DNA of 64,000 nucleotides from Pseudomonadota bacterium (GTDB lineage: Bacteria > Pseudomonadota > Gammaproteobacteria > Steroidobacterales > Steroidobacteraceae): NCBI GenBank assembly GCA_023417315.1, contig JAEZFW010000056.1, forward strand, positions 1 to 64,000. The letters are read 5' to 3'. The position numbers and the translations under genes are program-made. Every line of letters starts with the position of its first letter. Position 1 is the first letter of the stretch. The notes beneath the pieces were generated by a model, which did not search any database, was not told where the DNA came from, and worked only from the letters and a program-made list of their open reading frames with translations. Below are positions 1 to 8,156 of this stretch, in pieces.

Positions 1-135
1 GGCTACTGGCTACTGGCTACTGGCTACTGGCTACTGGCTACTGCGAGAGTACAGTCTGAGTGCAATGAGCTAGTTCCGCCATTTGCAAACGCCGCATGTC
101 GTCTATTCTGGCCAGGTGCCAGTCGCCAGTGGCCC
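1..135. repeat. Intergenic inverted-arm repeat R1 (left end cut by window)
   Basis: Six exact tandem copies of the 7-mer GGCTACT occupy 1-42. After a non-repeated core (43-106) comes a right arm at 107-135 built of GCCAGGT, GCCAGTC and GCCAGTG units. These are near-complements of the left unit (reverse complement reads GCCAGTA in register). The inner edge of the left arm reads GCGAGAG, a variant of the CAGAG motif seen in other copies. The element runs into the apparent 5' end of the radical SAM frame, which argues for the internal start at 153. Confidence 0.75.
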
Positions 136-152
136 ATCAAGCCCTTCTTCAA

Positions 153-1232
153 ATGAGTCATTCCACCCGACATTGGCATCTTCTCGACGATGGTCGCGTT
201 CAGTGCGACGTCTGCCCGCGTGCCTGCAAGATGCACGAAGGACAACGCGGTTTGTGCTTCGTCCGCGGCGTAGAGGCTGGAGAGGTCAAGCTCTATACGC
301 ACGGGCGCTCCAGTGGTTTCTGCGTCGATCCGATCGAGAAGAAACCGCTCAATCATTTCCTGCCGGGTACGTCGGTGCTTTCATTCGGCACGGCTGGATG
401 CAATCTGGCCTGCAAATTCTGTCAGAACTGGGACATGAGCAAATCCAGGGAAATGGATACGCTCGCCGATCGCGCGAGCCCTGACACGCTTGCGCGCACA
501 GCTCGCCAGTTGGGATGCGCGAGCATCGCGTTCACTTACAACGATCCCGTCGTGTTTATGGAGTACGCAATGGATGCTGCGGACGCGAGTCGCGAAGCGG
601 GTGTGAAGAGCGTGGCGGTCACCGCTGGTTATATGTGTCCGGGTCCACGTGCCGAGTTTTACGCGCATATGGATGCGGCCAATGTCGATCTGAAGGCATT
701 CACGGAACGCTTTTATCGAAAGATCTGCGGCGCGGAGCTCGCACCAGTGCTCGAGACGCTCGAGTACCTCAAGAAGGAGACGAACGTTTGGCTCGAGATC
801 ACGACGCTCTTGATCCCAGATGAGAACGACTCGGACGTCGAAATCGACTCAATGACGCGATGGATCGCCGAAAAGCTGGGCCCTGACGTGCCGCTGCACT
901 TCACGGCGTTCCATCCCGACTGGAAGATGCAGGATAAATCGCGAACGCCTGCGAGCACACTTACCCGTGCGCGCGGCATCGCAGTTCGTAACGGTCTGCG
1001 CTATGTTTATACAGGCAACGTGCATGATCCGGCAGGGTCGAGCACCTATTGTCCGAGCTGCGCAAAGCGCGTCATCGAGCGCGACTGGTACGAGATCGGA
1101 GAATGGAATCTGGATGATCAAGGCCGCTGTTCAGCGTGCGGCACTCAGATTCCCGGCGTGTTCTCCGGTCGTCACGGAGAGTGGGGCGCGAAGCGAATGG
1201 GCGTGAGGATCGGCGATGTGCTCACGACGTGA
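153..1232 (+). CDS. amrS: AmmeMemoRadiSam system radical SAM enzyme (AmrS-like)
   Basis: Radical SAM protein of the family found with AMMECR1- and MEMO1-like partners and related to pyruvate formate-lyase activating enzymes; its substrate is not settled. With the start at 153 it has about 359 residues. The CxxxCxxC cluster motif is C83-C87-C90 (CNLACKFC). It is preceded by a Cys-rich N-terminal segment (CDVCPRAC) and followed by a C-terminal zinc-ribbon-like segment (CPSC...CSAC). The frame is open from 96, but its first 19 codons lie largely in repeat R1, so the ATG at 153 is preferred. Partner genes are not in this window. Family assignment is firm, function is inferred. Confidence 0.88.
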   Translation: MSHSTRHWHLLDDGRVQCDVCPRACKMHEGQRGLCFVRGVEAGEVKLYTHGRSSGFCVDPIEKKPLNHFLPGTSVLSFGTAGCNLACKFCQNWDMSKSREMDTLADRASPDTLARTARQLGCASIAFTYNDPVVFMEYAMDAADASREAGVKSVAVTAGYMCPGPRAEFYAHMDAANVDLKAFTERFYRKICGAELAPVLETLEYLKKETNVWLEITTLLIPDENDSDVEIDSMTRWIAEKLGPDVPLHFTAFHPDWKMQDKSRTPASTLTRARGIAVRNGLRYVYTGNVHDPAGSSTYCPSCAKRVIERDWYEIGEWNLDDQGRCSACGTQIPGVFSGRHGEWGAKRMGVRIGDVLTT

Positions 1233-1256
1233 TGCGGCGAGTCGCCGCACCACGTC
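1226..1256. terminator. Hairpin between convergent genes
   Basis: GACGTG-A-TGCGGCG is followed by AGT and then CGCCGCA-C-CACGTC, giving a stem of 13 base pairs broken by one A/C mismatch. It overlaps the TGA stop of the radical SAM gene (1230-1232). It lies between that gene and a leftward outer-membrane protein gene. There is no T-tract on either side, so it may be a transcript-end stabiliser rather than a classical intrinsic terminator. Confidence 0.5.
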
Positions 1257-1286
1257 ATGTGCCTCAAGCGCGGCCCTGGGTTGAAA

Positions 1287-1880
1287 TCAGAAGCGCCATG
1301 CGCCCGTCAACCAGATCGAATCGAGATCATCGAGGGTGTCCGTATCGATCTTCTCGTACTCGAGCTTCGCATGCAGGCGCTCGAAGAATGTGACGCCGAC
1401 GCCACCGCCGTATGACCACGCCTCATCGCTCGTATCGCTCGTAAAAACATCGTCCGTCAGGTCATCCAAGTCGACCGTCAGATCGACATCGTAGAAGTAG
1501 TAGCCGAGCTTCCCGAAGATCTCAACGGGGCCGAGCGGGTAACCCGCATATATCGCGGGCTGGAAGCCGCTGAGAGAAAGCTCGTAGTCGCCACTCGTTC
1601 CTTCGCCCTCGAATTGGTCCCCGGGCTCGCCGAAGTCGACGTATGCCAGCTCGAACGAGAAGTACGGATTCAAACGCCATCCCACGAATGCTCGCCAGGC
1701 ATTGTCGTCATCGTCGATACGTTGAATGGCATCGTCAGTATCGTCGATATCGTCTACTTGCACGTTGTAAGAGCCCCACCCAGCACCGAGGTAGAGACCT
1801 TCGTCGTTGTCGGGCGATTGCGCATAAGCGCTGCTTGCGCCCAACGCGAGTAACACTGCTGCGGCGATTCCACTCTTCAT
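1287..1880 (-). CDS. Small outer-membrane beta-barrel protein
   Basis: About 197 residues. It begins with a clear Sec signal peptide (MKSGIAAAVLLALG, cleavage near AYAQS). The mature part alternates aromatic and polar residues (LYLGAGWGSYNV, WRLNPYFSFELAYVDF, GKLGYYFYDVDL) and ends in an aromatic residue (WRF), as expected of an 8-stranded porin-like/opacity-type barrel inserted by the BAM complex. The ATG at 1880 has AAGGAG about 8 nt upstream; an in-frame TTG at 1886 is less likely. Acidic residues are abundant in the loops. Function beyond an outer-membrane barrel is unknown. Confidence 0.8.
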   Translation of the reverse strand: MKSGIAAAVLLALGASSAYAQSPDNDEGLYLGAGWGSYNVQVDDIDDTDDAIQRIDDDDNAWRAFVGWRLNPYFSFELAYVDFGEPGDQFEGEGTSGDYELSLSGFQPAIYAGYPLGPVEIFGKLGYYFYDVDLTVDLDDLTDDVFTSDTSDEAWSYGGGVGVTFFERLHAKLEYEKIDTDTLDDLDSIWLTGAWRF

Positions 1881-2290
1881 AAACAACTCTCCTTCGACTC
1901 GAAATTACTTTGAGTGGTCGTCGATGTTGCGAATTCGACGCACGACTCCAATGCGATCAAAAACGCAATCGAGCAAGTGCAGGTTCCTGCTGTGCGCGAA
2001 GAGAATGTTGTTTACGTAAAAGATACAGCAAGTGCGTTGCAGGTTTGCGACGCCGCTCATTTTGAAAGAGTCGCACAGACATCCTGCGTGGACAGCTCAG
2101 TCTCTATGAACAATGCTTAGGTCGAGCGCGGCGCGATGGCAGTTCGAGCGAATGCCTACTGCTCATCTGTGAGACTCCTGACGCATCTCCCGTGAGAAAC
2201 GTTCGCTTCCATCGCGATCGGCCGAAGGCATCTTTCTGTCAGTGAGTGGAGCGGGGCATACTGTCAGCCTTCTTCCTAGGTGAAGCGGTG
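1881..2290. other. Divergent intergenic region, about 400 bp
   Basis: This holds the presumed promoters of the leftward barrel gene and the rightward DUF502 gene. It is slightly richer in A/T around 1990-2030. A short open frame at 1914-2120 has no ribosome site and no family resemblance, and I do not support it as a gene. No strong operator or hairpin was found. Confidence 0.5.
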
Positions 2291-2902
2291 ATGCGAATGC
2301 GTCGATTGCGCAATACATTTCTGAAAGGCCTTGCAGCACTTCTGCCGGTCGCGCTCACCATCTTCTTTGTCTACTGGCTCGCAACGACTGCCGAAGCCAT
2401 TGCCAGCGGGCCGTTGCGCGCGCTACTACCGGCCGATCATTACTGGCCAGGATTGGGCTTGCTCGTTGCGTGTTTGCTCGTGCTGCTAGTAGGTGTGCTC
2501 GTGGATGCCTACGTCGTGCAGCGATTTTGGCGCTACGGAGAGTCGCTCCTCGCGCGCATTCCAATCGTGAAGTCGATCTTCGGCGCAGTCAAAGATTTCA
2601 CCCGCTTCTTGCCAGCAGGAGGAAAGACGCGCGACCTGAAGCGCGTTGTGTTGTGGCGCTTCAACAGCGCGCAGCTCATCGGCTTCGTGACCGAAGAAGA
2701 GATCAACCCCAGACTGTTTGGTGCAGCGAGCCCTGACTACGTGGCGGTCTACTTTCCGATGAGCTATCAGATCGGCGGATACACGCTTTATCTGCCGAAG
2801 TCCGAGTTGCACGAAACTGCGCTTTCCGTGGAAGAGGCAATGCGCTTAGTTTTGATTGGCGGCGTGACGAGCCATGACCCGCCGCTCAATGCCGAGAGTT
2901 GA
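2291..2902 (+). CDS. DUF502 family inner-membrane protein
   Basis: About 203 residues from the ATG at 2291, with AGGTGA a few bases upstream; the frame is open from 2246. There are two hydrophobic helices near the N-terminus (GLAALLPVALTIFFVYWLA and LGLLVACLLVLLVGVLVDAYVV). A soluble domain follows with the family-typical stretches RIPIVKSIFGAVKDF and DYVAVYFPMSYQIGGYTLYLPK. Members occur widely in proteobacteria and plants without an assigned biochemical role. Its stop overlaps the next start (TTGA), so the two genes are probably co-transcribed. Confidence 0.85.
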   Translation: MRMRRLRNTFLKGLAALLPVALTIFFVYWLATTAEAIASGPLRALLPADHYWPGLGLLVACLLVLLVGVLVDAYVVQRFWRYGESLLARIPIVKSIFGAVKDFTRFLPAGGKTRDLKRVVLWRFNSAQLIGFVTEEEINPRLFGAASPDYVAVYFPMSYQIGGYTLYLPKSELHETALSVEEAMRLVLIGGVTSHDPPLNAES

Positions 2903-3693
2903 GCGTGTTGAGCACGATACCGGTGCGCGCGCCGTTTCCATGGACGGAGCTGCTTGGTTACTTATCGGTTCGTTCGATACCAGTCATCGAGGCGATATCG
3001 CCCGACTGCTATCGTCGACGCTTGAATGACGGCATCGTTTCGGTGGCGTTCGATACACGTAAGGCGTGTCTGCGAATCGATGTCGAAGGCGTGCGCAATA
3101 AAGAGGGCATTCTCGATGCTGTGGCAAAGCTTTTCGATACCGATTTCGACTCCTCGCGAGTCGTCGAGGTGCTGGGTCGCACTCGTCTGATTGGTCCACG
3201 TATCCGGAAGGTTCCGGGGTTGCGCCCGCTCGGCGCATGGGATCCGTTCGAGCTGTGCGTGCGAACGATCTTGGGCCAACAAGTCACGGTTGCCGCAGCC
3301 GCGACACTGATGCAGCGGTGGGTGCAACGCTGCGGGGCCATCACGCCTGAATGTGTGCTCGCGGCCAATCTCGACAACATCGGTATGCCGTCCCGACGAG
3401 TCGATACCGTACGAACGCTTGCTCGCGCACTGCTCGAAAAGCAGGTGCTGTTCGATGCACCTTGGACGGAGATCGATGCGGCGCTGAAAGCACTTCCTGG
3501 ATTCGGTCCCTGGACGCGCGACTATCTTGCGATTCGTCTCGGTCGCGACAGCGACGCATTTCCCGCGAGCGATCTCGGTTTGATCCGCGCAGCGAAGGTC
3601 GCCTCACCCGCGCAGCTACTGAAGATCGCTGAGCGCTGGCGGCCCTATCGGGCGTATGCGGCAACGTATTTGTGGGCCGTTGATGTGAAGTGA
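2899..3693 (+). CDS. AlkA-like DNA-3-methyladenine glycosylase II
   Basis: Helix-hairpin-helix base-excision glycosylase of 264 residues that would remove alkylated purines from DNA. The LGQQVT motif marks the catalytic domain at about residues 115-120. The HhH motif is LPGFGPW, and the likely catalytic aspartate is D225 in SDLGL, shortly after it. The start is TTG at 2899 overlapping the upstream stop; a GTG at 2905 is an alternative. Its own TGA stop (3691-3693) is part of the first repeat unit of element R2. No Ada-type regulator is adjacent. Confidence 0.87.
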   Translation: MSVLSTIPVRAPFPWTELLGYLSVRSIPVIEAISPDCYRRRLNDGIVSVAFDTRKACLRIDVEGVRNKEGILDAVAKLFDTDFDSSRVVEVLGRTRLIGPRIRKVPGLRPLGAWDPFELCVRTILGQQVTVAAAATLMQRWVQRCGAITPECVLAANLDNIGMPSRRVDTVRTLARALLEKQVLFDAPWTEIDAALKALPGFGPWTRDYLAIRLGRDSDAFPASDLGLIRAAKVASPAQLLKIAERWRPYRAYAATYLWAVDVK

Positions 3694-3812
3694 CGAAGTG
3701 ACGAGGTGACGCAGTGACGAAGTCAGAGCCCTGAACTTCGGCGGCGTGCCATTCGGAGTCCCCGCGGGATTTCCGACTTCGTCACTCTGTCACTCCGTCA
3801 CTTCGTCACTCC
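3685..3812. repeat. Intergenic inverted-arm repeat R2
   Basis: The left arm carries 8-bp units GTGACGAA, GTGACGAG, GTGACGCA, GTGACGAA and ends in GTCAGAG (3719-3727). The right arm (3774-3812) is the complementary series CGTCACTC, TGTCACTC, CGTCACTT, CGTCACTC. TGA occurs at 3691, 3699, 3707 and 3715, which covers all three frames. The first of these is the actual stop codon of the upstream gene. Confidence 0.9.
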
Positions 3813-3956
3813 TCCTGTGACCCACGTCTCCACCTGCCAATTCTTGTCACCCCGGAATTGTGGGCGGTTTAACAAATTCGTGCTCTGCTGCGCGCGTAGG
3901 GATTCGCTGTACTGCTAGCATTCGCCCAATCGAATCGAACGCATCTACTCGACATC

Positions 3957-6011
3957 GTGACCGAAGGAATTTCTCGCCAACTCCGCGTGTTGCATGTAGT
4001 GAGCTCCGGGGGCATCGCAGAATCGATGCAGCCGTTCTCATTCATGCCGCTCGCAACGCGGTTGCCGAAGCAACGCGTCAAGGTGCAGGTCGTCTCCTTA
4101 TCGCCAGGATGCGTACGTGCGGCAGTGCTGCGTCAGCACGGCGTGCCGGTGCACGACGTTCCGTTCTCGCGCAGCCGTTTCGCGATGGGCGGATTCAAAG
4201 AGTTGATGGAGGCGGTGTATGCCTTCCGTCCGGACGTGGTGCAAGCGTGGGGTCACACGGCACAGCTCGTCTCGGGAACGATCCGTAAGCGCTGCGATTG
4301 GTCGCCAGCGATCATCTGGAGCGTGACGGATACGATTCCTCTCGCGAAGGACGCGGGCTTCGTCGATCGCCAAAAGCTCAAGTTGGTTGCGAAGGCGGCG
4401 GAAGGCGCGGACCGCATCGTGTACGCGTCGGAAGCCGCCGCAGCCCACCATCGACGTGTTGGGTATCCCGAAGGTGGTCATGTGTGCGTGCCGCCCGGCA
4501 TTGACGCGGTGCGATTCAAGCCCGACCCCGCGGCACGCACCAAAGTGCGCGAGCGTCTACAAGTGCCGCACGACGCCTTCGTGATCGGCATGGTGGCGCC
4601 GTTCCAGCCCGAATACGATCATGCGAGCTTCCTCAAAGGCATCGGCGAGCTGATCAAGACGCACCCGAATATCTACGTTCTGCTCGCAGGGCATGGAGTG
4701 CAACGAGGCAATGCACCCTTGATCGCGATGATTGGCACCGGGACGTTGTCTCAGCGCATTCAGCTGCTCGGCGAATGGTCGGACCTCACTTCCTTGTTCA
4801 ACGCGTGCGATCTCGTCTGCTCGAGCGCGTTGACGGACGCCGCTCGAATGACGTTGGCCATGGCGATGGCGTGCGGCATACCGTGTGTCGCGACCGGCAT
4901 CGGGGCCCAAGGCGAGCTGATCGGTCAGCATGGCGTTGCGATCGAACCCGGCAGCCCAACCGCATTCGTGCGTGGGATTGGGAAGATTCTGACGATGCCG
5001 CATGAGAGACGTCTGCACCTGGCGCAGAGTGCTCGCAAGCATGCGCTGCAGAATTACGTGTACGTACGCTCGCTGCAGAAGTATCTGCAACTCTATGGGG
5101 AACTCGTTGGCAAGGAGATCATCGCGCAGACACCCATTGCCGCGCCCGAGGTAGACGCGAACGCGCCGCTCGCGGCCGCGAAACCGGAGCCGCCGCCAAA
5201 GAAGAAGGCCATCGTCATCGAGGATCTCGCGGATCCGGATTCGCTCGAAGCGAAGGTCGCGCCGGTGCGAGCCGAAGAGCTTCCGAAATGGCGCATTGAG
5301 CAAGAGCAAGCACGCGCCGAGCAGGATGCTCGCTGGTCCTCGCAGCAGTCGAGCGAGGGCGACGTACTGCAGATTTTCGAGATGGAGATTGCGAAGCCGA
5401 CGGTTGCGTCCGTGACGCCGATGAGCGAGCGCGCACGCGGCGTTGCAGATGAGTTCGAAGAGTTGCTACCCGTTGAAGCGCTCACGGCGCCGGCAACTGT
5501 AAGCGACACAAAGCCTGCGGCACCGGCGGCAGAAGCCAAAGTGCCGACGAAGTCCGAAGCAACGGTCGAAGTGAAAGTCGACGGCAGCTCGCAACCCGAC
5601 GCTGGAGTGACGCATGCGGTAGAGCAGAAGGTCGAGTCCGAGTCTGAAGCCGACGGCGGGGCGCTAGTGGAGAAGGTTGAGCACGAACCTAAGACTGAAC
5701 TCGAAGGGAACGTAGAGCTCAAGGTTGAAGCTTCGCCGAAGGAGCAAGAGCAAGCCGAGCAGCAAGTTGCCGCGGACCTGAAGGTTGAGGCCGCACTGAA
5801 ACTCGAGGCGTCACCGGAGGGGAATATCATCGCTTCGAACGACACGCTCCCGCCAATTCAGACGCTTGCAACGCTTGAAGCCAACTCGCCCGCGCCGTCT
5901 GGCCACGGTGCGGCGGGTGAACCGCCAGCAGATGAGTCCGGACCGGTTCAGGCCTCGCTCTTCGACTTCGAGCTCATCCCTGAGCCGGAGCGCAAAGCTG
6001 TTAGCGGCTAA
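3957..6011 (+). CDS. GT4-like glycosyltransferase with long acidic C-terminal tail
   Basis: 684 residues from a GTG start. Residues 1 to about 385 follow the GT-B fold of family 4: N-terminal LRVLHVVSSGGIAESM, PPGIDAVRFKP in the linker, and a C-terminal nucleotide-sugar domain with AMACGIPCVATGIGAQGELI. The usual EX7E motif is altered: at its position D and M replace the two glutamates (DAARMTLAM). The remaining 300 residues are low-complexity, rich in E, K, A, V and P, with recurring KVE/KVEA blocks, and are likely disordered. The gene stands alone between repeat R2 and convergent edd. A role in envelope glycan assembly is plausible; the altered motif leaves activity uncertain. Confidence 0.75.
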   Translation: MTEGISRQLRVLHVVSSGGIAESMQPFSFMPLATRLPKQRVKVQVVSLSPGCVRAAVLRQHGVPVHDVPFSRSRFAMGGFKELMEAVYAFRPDVVQAWGHTAQLVSGTIRKRCDWSPAIIWSVTDTIPLAKDAGFVDRQKLKLVAKAAEGADRIVYASEAAAAHHRRVGYPEGGHVCVPPGIDAVRFKPDPAARTKVRERLQVPHDAFVIGMVAPFQPEYDHASFLKGIGELIKTHPNIYVLLAGHGVQRGNAPLIAMIGTGTLSQRIQLLGEWSDLTSLFNACDLVCSSALTDAARMTLAMAMACGIPCVATGIGAQGELIGQHGVAIEPGSPTAFVRGIGKILTMPHERRLHLAQSARKHALQNYVYVRSLQKYLQLYGELVGKEIIAQTPIAAPEVDANAPLAAAKPEPPPKKKAIVIEDLADPDSLEAKVAPVRAEELPKWRIEQEQARAEQDARWSSQQSSEGDVLQIFEMEIAKPTVASVTPMSERARGVADEFEELLPVEALTAPATVSDTKPAAPAAEAKVPTKSEATVEVKVDGSSQPDAGVTHAVEQKVESESEADGGALVEKVEHEPKTELEGNVELKVEASPKEQEQAEQQVAADLKVEAALKLEASPEGNIIASNDTLPPIQTLATLEANSPAPSGHGAAGEPPADESGPVQASLFDFELIPEPERKAVSG

Positions 6012-6070
6012 GGCGATTGAAGATCGCGGCGCTGAGCCTTCCTCGGCTCACCGCTAAGCCCTCGCCCACA

Positions 6071-7987
6071 TCAGAACAGTGCGATCGCGCCTGCCTCCGC
6101 ATCGCCGGCACTGCGGCGCATGCTTGCAAATAACTCGCGCCCGATGCCGTATGAATTCTTCGTGAGATCCGGCCGCGTGACCGAACGATCCATGAGCGTG
6201 GCTTCTGGCACCAACGCTTCGAGCACCCCCGTATAGCTATCGAGCCGCAGCACATCCCCGTTCTGCACCTTCGCCAGCATGCCACCTGAGAGACACTCGG
6301 GTGTGACATGAATCGCGGCCGGTACGGCGCCCGATGCGCCAGACATGCGTCCATCCGTGACGAGCGCCACTTTGAAGCCCTTGCTTTGTAGCGAGCTGAG
6401 CGTTGGGGTGAGCTGGTGCAGCTCGGGCATGCCGTTCGCCTTCGGTCCCTGGTATCGAACGACGACGATGCAGTCGCGATCGAGTTGTCCGGCTTTGAAT
6501 GCACGGATCACATCGCCCTGCTCATCGAACACCATAGCAGGCGCTTCGACCACGCGATGCTGCGGTTGAACTGCGGAGGTCTTGATGACAGCGCGGCCGA
6601 GATTGCCCTTGAGGACTTTCAATCCGCCATCGGCACCGAACGGATTGGTGATCGGTCGCAGAACATCCAGATCGCCGCTGTCCTCGGGAGCGGCTCGCCA
6701 CGCGAGCCCGTTTTCGGACAGATGAGGCTCTCGCGTGTATGACTCGAGTCCGACGCCCATGATCGTGGTCGTGTCCGCATGCAAGAGGCCCGAGGACATC
6801 AGCTCGCGAATCAAGAACCCTGTGCCGCCCGCGGCATGGAAATGATTTACGTCCGCTGATCCATTTGGATAGATACGAGCAAGCAGCGGCACGATCTCGG
6901 ACAACTCGCTGAAGTCATCCCAGTTCACGATCAATCCGGCAGTGCGGGCGATCGCGACGACATGAAGGGTGTGATTCGTGGATCCGCCAGTTGCTAGCAG
7001 CGCGACGATCGCATTTACGATCGCTCGCTCATCGACGACGCGCGCCAGCGGCAAATAGTCATCACCGAGCGCAGTGATGCTCGCGGCTCTGCGAGCCGCT
7101 GCGCTCGTCAGCGCATCGCGCAGCGATGTATTCGGTGGCACGAACGCTGCCCCGGGCAGATGCAGCCCCATCACTTCCATCAACATCTGATTGCTGTTGG
7201 CTGTGCCGTAGAACGTGCACGTGCCCTGAGAGTGATAACTCTGTGCTTCCGACTCGAGTAGCGCATCTCGCCCCACCTTGCCTTCAGCGTAGAGTTGTCG
7301 AATGCGCGCCTTCTCCTTGTTCGGGATTCCTGAAGGCATCGGGCCCGCCGGTACGAAGATGGTCGGTAAATGGCCGAACGCGAGCGCGCCCATCAATAGC
7401 CCCGGCACGATCTTGTCGCACACACCGAGACACAACGTCGCATCGAACATGTTGTGCGACAGTGCGATGCCCGTAGCCGCGGCAATCACGTCGCGACTGA
7501 ACAAAGACAGCTCCATCCCCGGCTGGCCCTGCGTCACGCCATCGCACATCGCAGGTACGCCGCCGGCGAACTGCGCGACAGCGCCCGCTTCGCGTGCGCC
7601 TAGCTTCAGAAGCTCGGGATAGCGCTCGAGCGGCCGATGCGCAGAGAGCATGTCGTTGTAGGACGACACGATCGCGAGGTTCGGCCAGCGCGTGCCGCGA
7701 AGCTTTTCTTTATCTGGAGTCTCCATGGCCGCGAATCCATGCGCCAAGTTCGTGCACGACAGCCCCGCGCGGGTCGCTGTCGCCCCGCGCGCTGCGTTCA
7801 TTCTTTCGAGATAATCACGGCGGGATTCCGCGCTGCGCTCGCGAATGCGTTCAGTGACAGTTTTGATGCGCTCGTGGAGAGGTGCGACTAACTTCAAGGC
7901 GGCCTCGTGGCAATGCGATGCGTCGGGAAACGGAAATTCTAGCAGGCCGCTTCGATCAGATCGGGTTCCGCTGCACACCCTGAGCAC
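6071..7987 (-). CDS. edd: Phosphogluconate dehydratase (Entner-Doudoroff)
   Basis: Iron-sulfur dehydratase of the IlvD/Edd family converting 6-phosphogluconate to 2-keto-3-deoxy-6-phosphogluconate in the cytoplasm. Cluster-region motifs are visible: AMCDGVTQGQPGMELSLFSRD and ATLCLGVCDKIVPGLLMG, with TDGRMSGASG further on. The frame opens with a GTG at 7987, giving 638 residues, about 30 more than typical Edd. The true start may therefore lie nearer the conserved ERIRERS segment. It is divergent from zwf. The aldolase gene eda is not in the window. Confidence 0.92.
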   Translation of the reverse strand: MLRVCSGTRSDRSGLLEFPFPDASHCHEAALKLVAPLHERIKTVTERIRERSAESRRDYLERMNAARGATATRAGLSCTNLAHGFAAMETPDKEKLRGTRWPNLAIVSSYNDMLSAHRPLERYPELLKLGAREAGAVAQFAGGVPAMCDGVTQGQPGMELSLFSRDVIAAATGIALSHNMFDATLCLGVCDKIVPGLLMGALAFGHLPTIFVPAGPMPSGIPNKEKARIRQLYAEGKVGRDALLESEAQSYHSQGTCTFYGTANSNQMLMEVMGLHLPGAAFVPPNTSLRDALTSAAARRAASITALGDDYLPLARVVDERAIVNAIVALLATGGSTNHTLHVVAIARTAGLIVNWDDFSELSEIVPLLARIYPNGSADVNHFHAAGGTGFLIRELMSSGLLHADTTTIMGVGLESYTREPHLSENGLAWRAAPEDSGDLDVLRPITNPFGADGGLKVLKGNLGRAVIKTSAVQPQHRVVEAPAMVFDEQGDVIRAFKAGQLDRDCIVVVRYQGPKANGMPELHQLTPTLSSLQSKGFKVALVTDGRMSGASGAVPAAIHVTPECLSGGMLAKVQNGDVLRLDSYTGVLEALVPEATLMDRSVTRPDLTKNSYGIGRELFASMRRSAGDAEAGAIALF

Positions 7988-8051
7988 GTAGATTCATGCC
8001 AAAACGGCGCTCGGCGGACCTAAAGCGTTGTTTGCGCGATGACGCGGAGAA

Positions 8052-8064
8052 CGCTAAGTTAGCG
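8052..8064. promoter_or_regulatory. Inverted repeat in the edd-zwf divergent promoter region
   Basis: CGCTAA-G-TTAGCG is a perfect 6-bp inverted repeat around one base. It sits 65 bp upstream of the edd frame and 93 bp upstream of zwf, where a shared operator would be expected. It does not resemble the HexR box as I remember it. No sugar-responsive regulator gene is in the cluster. Confidence 0.35.
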
Positions 8065-8156
8065 CAGCCGCTCGGTTCGCTTGCTCCAGGATCCCTGAAA
8101 TTGCCAGCACCGACCGCGGCCGCGCTCGATGCGCAAGCTTCTATCTAAGGTCGATC

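Noticed and set aside
1..42. Tandem GGCTACT copies as a CRISPR array
   Set aside because: Units are 7 bp, contiguous and without spacers, and other loci show the same design in inverted arms. No cas genes are present.
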